From: Qingrenia yutianensis
Lineage (GTDB): Bacteria > Bacillota > Clostridia > UMGS1810
Length of the DNA stretch: 64,000 bases
Direction of reading: 5' to 3'
NCBI RefSeq assembly: GCF_014385105.1
Contig: NZ_JACRTE010000001.1
Span: forward strand, 347,475 to 411,474
Below, piece by piece: positions 8,671-16,680 of the stretch. Made by a program: the position numbers and the translations under genes. Numbering within the stretch: position 1 is the stretch's first letter; each line of letters begins with the position of its first letter. The notes under the pieces are model-generated. The model was not told where the DNA came from. It saw nothing but the letters and a program-made list of their open reading frames with translations, and ran no database searches.

Positions 8671-9780
8671 TTACTGTAATATTGTAAGGTCGTTTATAAC
8701 GTCGGCAAGCGTGTCGCCGAGATATTTCGCGCACACAAGCGCCTCATCAAGCGTGTTCCCGTTTGTGCCGACCTCAATCAAAACCGAACCTCGCGTTGCG
8801 TGGAGATTAAACCTTTCGCGCCTTATGTTAACCGGACGCGCAAGACCGGGATAACAGCGCTCAAGTCTATCCTGTATCTGCATTGCAAAACGCAGATTGT
8901 CCTCCCAGTTGTCAAACCAAAGCCCCATAGAATTTGTACCGCACACAAGCATTGCCTGCGCCGCTTTTTCGCCGTTTATATCAGCGGTGAATTTCACCTT
9001 GTTCTGTGCGTCGCCCAGCGCATCACGGTGAACGTCAAACACAATCTTGATTGACGGGTGCTCTTTCAAATTCCGCTCGATTGTTTCAAGCGATTTTTTG
9101 TACGAATGTGTGTATGACGGATAATCGTGCACGGTTTTGTCGTGGATTACCGAAATTCCCTTGTCTTCAAGCATTTCGGTGAGTTTGTCCCCCACTTTTA
9201 TAACGTTGTAATTTGCGTCCTGCGTTCGGTCGGTATCGCTTGTCTGATATTCGCCGTTCGACTCGTATGCCTCGGACGAATGTGTGTGCATAATCAGCAC
9301 AAGAGGCTGACCGTCGGTTTTCGTAAACGCCGGTTTTTCGCTCAGCAGGCTTTGCACGTCAATTTTATAGTCGGTTTCATTTTTTATCTGCAAATTTTTC
9401 GACACCATTTTTGTTTCTTTGATGTTCGGTTTCTGCACCGAATTTTCATTTTCCGAAGTCGCGGACGGCGGTGTGTCGGTGACCTTTATTTCGGGGGTTT
9501 TTTTTGCCTCGATGTACGGAAAAGCGTCGCGCAGAAAACTTTCCTGCGAAAAATATCTTCCGCAGACGTATTTTACCGCGGCGGCAGCGGATTTTACGGC
9601 AACACTGCCGTTGGATTTCGGCATATTCACCACCGCCGAGGAAAGCGCGCTTTTTTGAATGTCAAAATTAAAATGAAGCGCGGGAAAATTCAAAATAAAA
9701 ATCGTCAAAAACAGAAAAACACTTGCATAAATACCCGTAATTTTAAGGCTTTGCGCCTTTTTTGCATATCTGTATTTCAT
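8671..9780 (-). CDS. spoIIP: Stage II sporulation protein P
   Basis: Membrane-anchored cell-wall amidase/endopeptidase that works with SpoIID and SpoIIM to thin septal peptidoglycan during forespore engulfment. The 369 residues have an N-terminal anchor helix (about 13-35), a variable linker to about 140, then the catalytic domain with LIMHTHSSEAYE, the FDVHRDALG motif and a C-terminal EVGTNGNT that holds the usual glutamate. The start is ATG 9780 with GGAGGG 6 bases upstream. It follows gpr by 44 bases, the same order as in Bacillus. Confidence 0.94.
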   Translation of the reverse strand: MKYRYAKKAQSLKITGIYASVFLFLTIFILNFPALHFNFDIQKSALSSAVVNMPKSNGSVAVKSAAAAVKYVCGRYFSQESFLRDAFPYIEAKKTPEIKVTDTPPSATSENENSVQKPNIKETKMVSKNLQIKNETDYKIDVQSLLSEKPAFTKTDGQPLVLIMHTHSSEAYESNGEYQTSDTDRTQDANYNVIKVGDKLTEMLEDKGISVIHDKTVHDYPSYTHSYKKSLETIERNLKEHPSIKIVFDVHRDALGDAQNKVKFTADINGEKAAQAMLVCGTNSMGLWFDNWEDNLRFAMQIQDRLERCYPGLARPVNIRRERFNLHATRGSVLIEVGTNGNTLDEALVCAKYLGDTLADVINDLTILQ

Positions 9781-9824
9781 AGCTTACCCTCCATAATTCT
9801 ATATTTATGTCGGATAAGCCCCGT

Positions 9825-10793
9825 TTATGCGTTGTACAAATTTTCTGTATCCTTGTGAACCGCCCTGTTTATGCCGTTCGCAATGATTTTTGAAACGTCG
9901 TCGATAATTTCGTCAACCTCTTTTGGTGTGACAATAAGGTCGCCTACAAACGGATTTAAAACCTCTTTTATGAGCGGATAGCGAAATTCGTTGTCAGTGA
10001 TTTCGAGCGCTTTGCCGATGTCTTTATCGAGATTTTCGCTTTTTTTAATGTTTTCGCACAAAATTTCTATTGTATCGTTCGCAACCGTTGCCGCGTCAAC
10101 AACCGTCGGAACACCTATTGCAATAACCTTAACGCCGAGGTAATCTTCGTTAAGTCCGCGCCGTTTGTTTCCGATGCCCGAACCCGGGGTAATTCCCGTA
10201 TCGGAAAGCTGAATACTTGTGCTGATACGGTCGATTTTGCGCGACGCAAGCGCGTCAATCGCAATGACGACGTCGGGTTTCACCTTGTCGCAAATTCCCT
10301 TTACAATTTCGCCCGTTTCAATGCCCGTAATTCCCAGAACGCCGGGCGAAACGGCGCAAAGTGCCTGGAGCGTGTCGGGGATTTTTTCGGGAATATACTC
10401 AAACAAATGGCGCGTTACAACAAGCTTTGACACCACTTTCGGGCCGAGTGCGTCGGGCGTAACGTTCCAGTTACCGAGCCCGACCGCCAAAACGGTATGG
10501 TATTTTTTAAGATTGAGCATTTTTTCAAGTTCACCCGCCAAAACCGTGCTCACCGCCTCAAATGCCTCATCGTCGTTTTCGCGGATTTTCGGACACTCAA
10601 CCGTCACATATGTGCCGATTTGCTTGCCTATTGCCTGCTCGCCTTTTTTGTTCAAAACCTCCACGCGCGTGACGGTGTAATTGTCGTTTTTTTCGGTTTT
10701 ATACTCAATGCCCTCAATGCTTTTTATGTCGTTTTCAGTCTTGTTAAACAAAGCCGCCGCCTCGATTGCCAAATCACTTCTCGGACTGAACAA
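9825..10793 (-). CDS. gpr: Germination protease GPR
   Basis: Aspartic-type endopeptidase that degrades alpha/beta SASPs when spores germinate. The protein carries the family's conserved blocks GLGNWNVTPDALGP and VVIAIDALASRKIDR, whose aspartates are the likely catalytic residues, and TGITPGSGIGNKRRGLN. The N-terminus reads FSPRSDLA, equivalent to the short propeptide and IRTDLA of the family. An ATG at 10802 directly abuts AAAGGA and has no room for a ribosome; the TTG at 10793, 9 bases away, is the better start (322 residues). A likely SASP substrate gene lies at 31373-31558. Confidence 0.92.
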   Translation of the reverse strand: MFSPRSDLAIEAAALFNKTENDIKSIEGIEYKTEKNDNYTVTRVEVLNKKGEQAIGKQIGTYVTVECPKIRENDDEAFEAVSTVLAGELEKMLNLKKYHTVLAVGLGNWNVTPDALGPKVVSKLVVTRHLFEYIPEKIPDTLQALCAVSPGVLGITGIETGEIVKGICDKVKPDVVIAIDALASRKIDRISTSIQLSDTGITPGSGIGNKRRGLNEDYLGVKVIAIGVPTVVDAATVANDTIEILCENIKKSENLDKDIGKALEITDNEFRYPLIKEVLNPFVGDLIVTPKEVDEIIDDVSKIIANGINRAVHKDTENLYNA

Positions 10794-10823
10794 TAAAATC
10801 ATTCCTTTGCATATTTTTAATTT

Positions 10824-10853
10824 TAATATAGGTAATTTTTTATAAAAATATGC
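10824..10853 (-). promoter_or_regulatory. Possible forespore-type (sigma F/G-like) promoter of gpr
   Basis: On the minus strand GCATA is followed after 18 bases by TATATTA, matching the GHATA and CATnnTA-like elements of sigma F/G promoters in 4-5 positions each. It is correctly placed 30 bases before the gpr start. The region is A/T rich, so chance similarity is possible. Confidence 0.3.
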
Positions 10854-10889
10854 AAAAAGACTGCCTTACGCGAATGTAGGGCAGTCTTA
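10852..10889 (-). terminator. Terminator of pnp
   Basis: A 13-bp stem with one G-T pair (GTAGGGCAGTCTT side first on the plus strand right arm) and a 6-base loop, followed on the minus strand by TTTTT. It lies 11 bases after the pnp stop. Confidence 0.85.
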
Positions 10890-10899
10890 AAAATTTCAA

Positions 10900-12987
10900 C
10901 TATTCGTTGTCGGGCAAAGCGTCTTTTCTCGAAAGATTTATTCTGCCCTGTTTGTCAATTTCAATAACCTTAACCATAATTTCATCGCCGATATTTACAA
11001 CGTCCTCAACCTTTTCAACACGTTTTTTATCGAGTTTTGAAATGTGGACAAGACCGTCTTTTCCGGGGAGAATTTCAACAAACGCACCGAAAGGCATAAT
11101 TCTTACAACCTTGCCGAGGTAAGTTTTTCCAACCTCCGCTTCGGCAACAATGCCCTCGATAATGTTAACGGCTTTCTGTGCCGCCTCGCTGTCAACAGCA
11201 AGAATAAACACTTTTCCGTCGTCGTCGATGTCGATTTTAACGCCGGTGTCTGCAATGATTTTCTGAATAACCTTACCGCCCGTTCCGATAACGTCACGGA
11301 TTTTTTCAGGGTCAATCTGCATTGTAACCGCTTTGGGAGCGTATTTTGAAAGTTCTTTTCTCGGTTCGGGTATGGTTTTGAGCATAACCTCGTCGAGAAT
11401 GTATTCCCTTGCGGTTTTGGTTTTCGCAAAAGCTTCTTCGATAACTTCATACGAAAGTCCCGTAACTTTTATGTCAACCTGAATTGCTGTGATACCTTTT
11501 TTGGTGCCTGCAACCTTAAAGTCCATATCGCCGAAGAAGTCCTCAAGTCCCTGGATATCAACAAAAGTGAGGTGGTCGTCGCCGTCTGTAACAAGACCGC
11601 ACGAAATACCCGCAACGGGCGCTTTAATCGGAACGCCTGCGTCCATAAGCGCGAGTGTGCTTCCGCATACACTGCCCTGCGAAGTTGAACCGTTCGAGCT
11701 TAAAACCTCCGACACAAGACGGATTGCATACGGGAATTCTTCAACCGACGGAATTACCGGCAAAAGCGCTCTTTCAGCAAGTGCGCCGTGACCGATTTCA
11801 CGCCGTCCCGGGCCTCTCGACGGACGTGTTTCGCCGACTGAGTAAGACGGGAAGTTATAATGATGCATATATCTTTTTGTTTCGTCCTCGTCAAGACCGT
11901 CGAGCATCTGAACGTCTGCAAGCGCGCCCAAAGTTGCAACGGTGAGAACCTGCGTCTGACCTCTTGTGAAAAGTCCCGAACCGTGAGTTCTGGGCAAAAG
12001 ACCGACTTTCGACGAAAGCGGACGGATTTCCAAAAGTCCTCTGCCGTCAACCCTCTTGTGGTCTTTGATGAGCCATTTTCTCACAACTTCTTTCTGAAGT
12101 TTATAGAGACATTCGCCGAATGCCGCCTGCATATCGGGATACTCCTCCGCAAAATGTTCGTTTATTTCGTCGCCGACTTTATTCACCTGAACGTCACGTG
12201 TGTGTTTGTCGGGCGTGTCGAGCGCTTTTTCAACTTTTTCGTAAGCAAAAGCTTTGATTTTTTCATACAAATCGTGGTCAACCTCAACGCTGGGATAGCT
12301 GAATTTCGGTTTGCCGACTTCTTTTGCCATATTATCAATGAAATCGCAAAGTTTTTTGATTTCCTCGTGAGCGGTTTTGATAGCTTTAAGCATAACGTCC
12401 TCGGGAACTTCCTTTGCGCCTGCTTCAATCATAACAACCTTTTCTCTTGTAGCGGCAACTGTAAGCTCAAGGTCGCTTTTTTCACGCTGTGCAAGCGTGG
12501 GGTTTATAACGATTTCGCCGTCAACAAGACCCACAAAAACGCCTGCAACGGGACCGTTAAACGGAATATCCGAAATAGCGAGCGCCGCGCCTGTGCCTAT
12601 CATAGCGGCAATTTCGGGTGAATTGTCAATTTCAACCGACATAACGGTTGCGACAATGCTCACATCGTTGCGCAAATCCTTCGGGAAAAGCGGACGGATA
12701 GGTCTGTCGATAACACGTGATGTAAGGATAGCTTTTTCGCTCGGTTTGCCCTCACGTCTTATAAATCCGCCGGGAATTTTGCCGACTGCGTAAAGCTTTT
12801 CTTCGTAATCAACGCTCAAAGGGAAAAAGTCTATTCCCTCGCGCGGTTTTGACGACGCGGTTGCATTAACCAAAACAACCGTATCACCGTATCTTACCAG
12901 CACGGAACCGTTTGAAAGACCTGCAAGTTCGCCGGTTTCGAGAGTAAGCTCTCTGCCTGCTAAAGTCGTGGTAAATTTCTTCTGCAT
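10900..12987 (-). CDS. pnp: Polyribonucleotide nucleotidyltransferase
   Basis: Phosphorolytic 3'-5' exoribonuclease of mRNA decay. The 695 residues hold two RNase PH domains (about 5-220 and 305-535; RTHGSGLFTRGQTQ and GDMDFKVAGT mark the second), a KH domain (about 550-610, DVIGTGGKVIQKI) and an S1 domain (about 615-685, GKVVRIMPFGAFVEI). The start is ATG 12987 with AGGAGG 5 bases upstream. It follows rpsO, the classical order, and its leader forms a long hairpin that may be the target of autoregulation. Confidence 0.97.
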   Translation of the reverse strand: MQKKFTTTLAGRELTLETGELAGLSNGSVLVRYGDTVVLVNATASSKPREGIDFFPLSVDYEEKLYAVGKIPGGFIRREGKPSEKAILTSRVIDRPIRPLFPKDLRNDVSIVATVMSVEIDNSPEIAAMIGTGAALAISDIPFNGPVAGVFVGLVDGEIVINPTLAQREKSDLELTVAATREKVVMIEAGAKEVPEDVMLKAIKTAHEEIKKLCDFIDNMAKEVGKPKFSYPSVEVDHDLYEKIKAFAYEKVEKALDTPDKHTRDVQVNKVGDEINEHFAEEYPDMQAAFGECLYKLQKEVVRKWLIKDHKRVDGRGLLEIRPLSSKVGLLPRTHGSGLFTRGQTQVLTVATLGALADVQMLDGLDEDETKRYMHHYNFPSYSVGETRPSRGPGRREIGHGALAERALLPVIPSVEEFPYAIRLVSEVLSSNGSTSQGSVCGSTLALMDAGVPIKAPVAGISCGLVTDGDDHLTFVDIQGLEDFFGDMDFKVAGTKKGITAIQVDIKVTGLSYEVIEEAFAKTKTAREYILDEVMLKTIPEPRKELSKYAPKAVTMQIDPEKIRDVIGTGGKVIQKIIADTGVKIDIDDDGKVFILAVDSEAAQKAVNIIEGIVAEAEVGKTYLGKVVRIMPFGAFVEILPGKDGLVHISKLDKKRVEKVEDVVNIGDEIMVKVIEIDKQGRINLSRKDALPDNE

Positions 12988-13012
12988 TTTATCCTCCTAA
13001 AGTTTTAAGCCG

Positions 13013-13097
13013 TCTACCGACCTTTAGCCATTAGATATACCGTTTTTATCGGAAAACAATGCAAAAACAGCATATCTAATCGCTAACTTTCGGTAGA
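13013..13097 (-). promoter_or_regulatory. Long stem-loop in the pnp leader
   Basis: Arms at 13013-13038 and 13072-13097 match as inverted repeats in 22 of 26 positions. Both arms contain TCTACCGA and TTAGATAT. In enterobacteria an RNase III-cleaved stem at the same place, between rpsO and pnp, mediates PNPase autocontrol; the similarity of position and size suggests a comparable element here. Confidence 0.7.
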
Positions 13098-13124
13098 TGC
13101 CTTGTTTAATTTTTCTTAAATGAA

Positions 13125-13177
13125 TGAAAACAGACAAAGAACGGCTCTTATCAAAAAACCGCCTTTGTCCTGTTTTT
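13125..13177 (-). terminator. Terminator or processing hairpin after rpsO
   Basis: The arms AAAACAG-ACAAAG and CTTTGTCCTGTTTT pair with one bulge, continuing into CGG/CCG, with TGTTTT at the minus-strand 3' side. It starts 5 bases after the rpsO stop. The weak T tract leaves room for read-through into pnp. Confidence 0.6.
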
Positions 13178-13181
13178 ATTA

Positions 13182-13445
13182 CTATTTTCTGATGTTTAAT
13201 TTTTTAATGATTTCACGGTATCTTTCGATATCGATTTTCATCAAATAATTAAGCAAACCGCGTCTGTCACCGACCATCTGCAAAAGACCTCTGCGTGAGT
13301 GATGGTCTTTCATATTCTTTTTAAGATGCTCTGTCAGGTGATTGATACGGTAAGTCAAAATGGCAATCTGAACTTCAGGCGAGCCTGTATCGTTCTCATG
13401 TCTTTTGTAAGTATTGATAATCTCCTGCTTAACTTCTTTCTGCAT
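13182..13445 (-). CDS. rpsO: 30S ribosomal protein S15
   Basis: Primary 16S rRNA-binding protein of the small-subunit platform. The 87 residues match S15 throughout: DTGSPEVQIAILTYRI, HLKKNMKDHHSRRGLL and RRGLLNYLMKID. The ATG at 13445 is 8 bases after GGAGG; an in-frame GTG three codons upstream overlaps that site and is not used. Confidence 0.97.
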   Translation of the reverse strand: MQKEVKQEIINTYKRHENDTGSPEVQIAILTYRINHLTEHLKKNMKDHHSRRGLLQMVGDRRGLLNYLMKIDIERYREIIKKLNIRK

Positions 13446-13454
13446 AATATTCAC

Positions 13455-13530
13455 CTCCGAATTTTAAATCGCCGCGCCACAAAGCAAAGGTTGGTGTGTC
13501 CGAAAACCTTGTGACGGGTTAACAACTATT
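13455..13530 (-). promoter_or_regulatory. Structured rpsO leader, possible S15 autoregulatory site
   Basis: Between the promoter and the ribosome site the leader contains AAGGTT and AACCTT arms flanked by CACAA and TTGTG, so it can fold into a hairpin or multi-branch structure. S15 represses its own mRNA in several bacteria through leader structures of differing shape. The function here is inferred from position. Confidence 0.4.
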
Positions 13531-13532
13531 AG

Positions 13533-13561
13533 ATTATATCACATATTTTTCTAAATGTAAA
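13533..13561 (-). promoter_or_regulatory. rpsO promoter
   Basis: Minus-strand TTTACA, 17-base spacer, TATAAT with the extended TG motif (TGATATAAT). It lies about 90 bases upstream of the rpsO ATG. Confidence 0.75.
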
Positions 13562-13569
13562 TATCTTTT

Positions 13570-14466
13570 TTAAAAATTTTTAAAATTATTTTTAATATAT
13601 GTTTTATCCCGTTTAAGCTGGCAAACAAGCGCGTCAACCGACGGGAACCTGATTTCATCTCTTATTTTGTCCAAAAAACAAATTTTCATTTTCTCTCCGT
13701 ACACATTTTTGTCAAAATCAAAAATGTGCGTTTCAGTGCGCACTTCTATGTTTTTATCAACCGTCGGATTGTCGCCGACGTTTGTCATTGCAAGATACTT
13801 TTCTTCGCCGTAAATTACATAAGACGCATAAACGCCGTTCTGCGGAAGTATTCTTCCCTTTTCCGCGGCAAAATTCACCGTCGGAAAGCCGATTTTTCCG
13901 CCCAGACGCTTGCCCTCCGTGACAGTTCCTTCAATCGAAAAAGTTCGTCCCAAAAGCGCATTTGCCTTTTTGATATTTCCGTCCGAAATACAGCTTCGTA
14001 TAAGGCTGGAACTTACCGTTTCGCCGTCAATTTTAAGACGCTCAACAACGGTAAAACCGATATTTTTCTCATTGCACATTTTTTCGAGCATACAAACGTC
14101 ACCGCGCTTGTCCTTGCCGAAATGCCAGTCGTCGCCCGACACAATGTGCTTTGCATTAAACTTTTTTACAAGAATTTCGTTAAAAAAATCCTCCGCGCTT
14201 GTGTTTTTAAAATTATCGTCAAAATTCTGACAATAAAGACAGTCAATGCCGTAATTTTCTAAAAATTCTTCTTTTTCTTTCTTTGAAACAATAAATCCGT
14301 CCGAAATATTGTCAAACGTAAAAATCACCGTTTTAAGGTGTTTTTCGGCGGATATTTTTTTCATTGTGTCAATAATTTTTTGATGTCCCAAGTGGAGCGC
14401 ATCAAATTTTCCGAGGGCGATAACCGTATCGTGCAAAAGATTAAAACCGTCTTTTAAAATTTCCAA
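13570..14466 (-). CDS. ribF: Bifunctional riboflavin kinase/FAD synthetase
   Basis: Converts riboflavin to FMN and FMN to FAD. The N-terminal FMN adenylyltransferase domain shows GKFDALHLGHQ (HxGH motif) and the SSSLIR motif near residue 155; the C-terminal kinase domain begins at GRTFSIEGTV and has KIGFPTVNF. The 298-residue length is typical. The start is TTG 14466 with AAGGGGG 7 bases before it. It is the last gene of the translation operon. Confidence 0.94.
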   Translation of the reverse strand: MEILKDGFNLLHDTVIALGKFDALHLGHQKIIDTMKKISAEKHLKTVIFTFDNISDGFIVSKKEKEEFLENYGIDCLYCQNFDDNFKNTSAEDFFNEILVKKFNAKHIVSGDDWHFGKDKRGDVCMLEKMCNEKNIGFTVVERLKIDGETVSSSLIRSCISDGNIKKANALLGRTFSIEGTVTEGKRLGGKIGFPTVNFAAEKGRILPQNGVYASYVIYGEEKYLAMTNVGDNPTVDKNIEVRTETHIFDFDKNVYGEKMKICFLDKIRDEIRFPSVDALVCQLKRDKTYIKNNFKNF

Positions 14467-14487
14467 AATTATCCCCCTTATATAAAC

Positions 14488-15372
14488 CTATCCGAAAAGT
14501 TTTTCGGACGTTATAACGTTTCGTCCGTTGTATTTTGAAACGCGCGCAACGCATAAAAATACGCCGTTTTCGTCATACACTCTGTAACGTCCGACGGGCG
14601 CGGAAACAGTGGTTTTTGCACCGTTCACAAGACGTTTTTTCGTATCAAAATCCGCATTGAACGTCGGCAGAGATTTAAACACAAAATCGGTGTTTATAAG
14701 ATATTTCTCATATCCGTCCTCTTCGAGTTTTGCAAGCGTAACCGCGTTTTCAATGTCAAACCCGGCGCTTTTTGTGCGCACAAGGCTTGTCATACACCCG
14801 CCGCACGAAAGCTTTTCGCCTATGTCACTGCAAAGCGTGCGGATATATGTGCCTTTTGAGCACAAAACTCTGATTTTTGCCGTGTCACTGCCCGTTTCCA
14901 AAATGGCAATTTTCTTAATTGTAACTTTTCTTGCGCTTCGTTCCACCTCAACGCCCTTGCGCGCGTATTCGTAAAGCTTTTTACCGCCGATTTTCACCGC
15001 GGAATACATTGGCGGTATCTGCTCTATTTCACCCTCAAACGACATAACCGCATTTTCGATTTCACCTTTTGAAAGCAAAACGCTTTTTTCTTCAAGAATA
15101 TTTCCGAAAATATCCTGTGTGTCGGTCGTAATGCCGAATTTGATTTCCGCGATATATTCTTTATCGGAATTAAGAACCATATCGCACACCTTTGTTGCCT
15201 TGCCGATGCAAACGGGCAAAACTCCTGTTGCCTCGGGGTCGAGCGTGCCGGTGTGACCGATTTTGCGCGTGCTGAGTATTCGGCGCATTTTCGCCACAAC
15301 GTCGTGCGACGTAAAGCCTTTTTCTTTATTTATAACTATAATGCCGTTAATATTTGCGTTATCTGATTTCAT
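14488..15372 (-). CDS. truB: tRNA pseudouridine(55) synthase TruB
   Basis: Forms pseudouridine 55 in the T-loop of tRNAs. The catalytic motif GTLDPEATGVLP carries the nucleophilic Asp. The N-terminal segment GIIVINKEKGFTSHDVV and the C-terminal PUA-like tail complete a 294-residue protein. The ATG at 15372 overlaps the end of nrnA by 14 bases, which points to translational coupling; an in-frame TTG two codons upstream is too close to the ribosome site. Confidence 0.95.
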   Translation of the reverse strand: MKSDNANINGIIVINKEKGFTSHDVVAKMRRILSTRKIGHTGTLDPEATGVLPVCIGKATKVCDMVLNSDKEYIAEIKFGITTDTQDIFGNILEEKSVLLSKGEIENAVMSFEGEIEQIPPMYSAVKIGGKKLYEYARKGVEVERSARKVTIKKIAILETGSDTAKIRVLCSKGTYIRTLCSDIGEKLSCGGCMTSLVRTKSAGFDIENAVTLAKLEEDGYEKYLINTDFVFKSLPTFNADFDTKKRLVNGAKTTVSAPVGRYRVYDENGVFLCVARVSKYNGRNVITSEKLFG

Positions 15373-16306
15373 TTTCAATCGCCTTTAAAAGTTTTTCAAC
15401 CGCCTCGTCATACGGAATTTTAAAGCTTACGCCCGCTGCCCTTTTGTGGCCGCCGCCGCCGAATTTTGCAGCAATCTCCGACACATTCACAAATTCGTTT
15501 GAACGAAGGCTGAATTTAATTTCATCACGCTTGATTTTTGCAAAAATCCCGACTTCAACGCCTTTTACCGAGCGCGGAATACTTGTCAGAAAATCTGCGT
15601 CATCAAACGTGAAACCATTATTTTCAAGATATTCGTAATCAACGCACATAACCGAAATTTTTCCGTTGTGATAAAACTTTAAACTCTCGAGAACGTGCTG
15701 TTTCATCCTTAACTGTTCAACGGTAAATTCGTCAAACATAGCGTGCGAAAGATTTGAAAATTCGCCGTAAATTTTGCGGAGCGAACCGGCAATTTCAAAC
15801 GTTTTTTCGGAGGTGTTTGAATATTTAAAACTGCCCGTATCGCTTGCAATCGCGCAGTAAAGATATTTTGCGCAGTTTTTGCCGATTTCCGCATCAAGCG
15901 ACTTTGCAAGAGAAAACACAATTTCTCCCGTTGCACTCGCGTCGGCGTCAATATAGTTAAAATCCGCAAAACCTTTGTTTGTAACGTGATGGTCTATACA
16001 AAACGAATTTCCGCACGCTTCAAACAAAGTTTTATCAAACATACGCTCTTTGTCCGCACAGTCCTCTGCAAACGCGGTTTTCGGCGCATAATTTTCGGGC
16101 GCGGTATAACCGCAAACGTCAATAAATCCGAGGTTTTTGGGCATGTTTTCCGATATATCCGCAACGTATGCGGTTTTGCCGATCTTGCGCAAAACATCGC
16201 ACAGCGCAAGTGCGGATCCCACCGCATCGCCGTCCGGATTTATATGCGGAATGATTATAAAATCGTTAAAATCTTTAATTTTTTCGGAAAAATCAATTAA
16301 ATTCAC
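15359..16306 (-). CDS. nrnA: DHH family phosphoesterase, NrnA-like oligoribonuclease/pAp phosphatase
   Basis: Degrades nano-RNAs and 3'-phosphoadenosine 5'-phosphate in Bacillus. DHH-domain metal motifs are present: IIPHINPDGDAVGSA, CIDHHVTN and ASDTGSF. The DHHA1 domain ends with FGGGGHKRAAG. The GTG start at 16306 overlaps the rbfA stop in GTGA. It sits in the usual place between rbfA and truB. Confidence 0.93.
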   Translation of the reverse strand: MNLIDFSEKIKDFNDFIIIPHINPDGDAVGSALALCDVLRKIGKTAYVADISENMPKNLGFIDVCGYTAPENYAPKTAFAEDCADKERMFDKTLFEACGNSFCIDHHVTNKGFADFNYIDADASATGEIVFSLAKSLDAEIGKNCAKYLYCAIASDTGSFKYSNTSEKTFEIAGSLRKIYGEFSNLSHAMFDEFTVEQLRMKQHVLESLKFYHNGKISVMCVDYEYLENNGFTFDDADFLTSIPRSVKGVEVGIFAKIKRDEIKFSLRSNEFVNVSEIAAKFGGGGHKRAAGVSFKIPYDEAVEKLLKAIENEIR

Positions 16307-16665
16307 TTGTCTGTTTCCCTCTCGCCATTATTGATTTTGTGAATAAGCTCGTCAATATGAATACCGTATTCGACGCTGTTATCCTGCACGAATTTAAATT
16401 CGGGAGTAATTCTCAAATCGAGTCCCGACGAAATTTCGTGCCGTATAAACCCTGCCGCAGAATTTAACGCGGTGATAGTGTTTTTTTTCTGCTCGTCCGT
16501 TCCCATAACGCTTATATGCGCCTTTGCGTACTTTAAGTCTTTTGTTATGTCAACCGCAACAACCGAAACCACATCTGCAATACGAGGGTCTTTAAGCCGT
16601 CTTATAATACCGCTCAATTCGCGTTTTACTTCTTCTTTAATTCTTTCAAGTCTGTTGCTTGCCAT
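16303..16665 (-). CDS. rbfA: 30S ribosome-binding factor A
   Basis: Late maturation factor of the 30S subunit with a type II KH fold. The 120 residues include RLERIKEEVKRELSGII and DPRIADVVSVVAVDIT, both typical. The ATG at 16665 is 6 bases after GGCGGT. It lies 15 bases after infB and overlaps nrnA. Confidence 0.94.
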   Translation of the reverse strand: MASNRLERIKEEVKRELSGIIRRLKDPRIADVVSVVAVDITKDLKYAKAHISVMGTDEQKKNTITALNSAAGFIRHEISSGLDLRITPEFKFVQDNSVEYGIHIDELIHKINNGERETDK

Positions 16666-16680
16666 AAACACACCGCCTTT

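Noticed and set aside
11860..12621. 253-codon plus-strand frame opposite pnp
   Set aside because: Lies wholly within the antisense of a highly conserved gene and has no family features.
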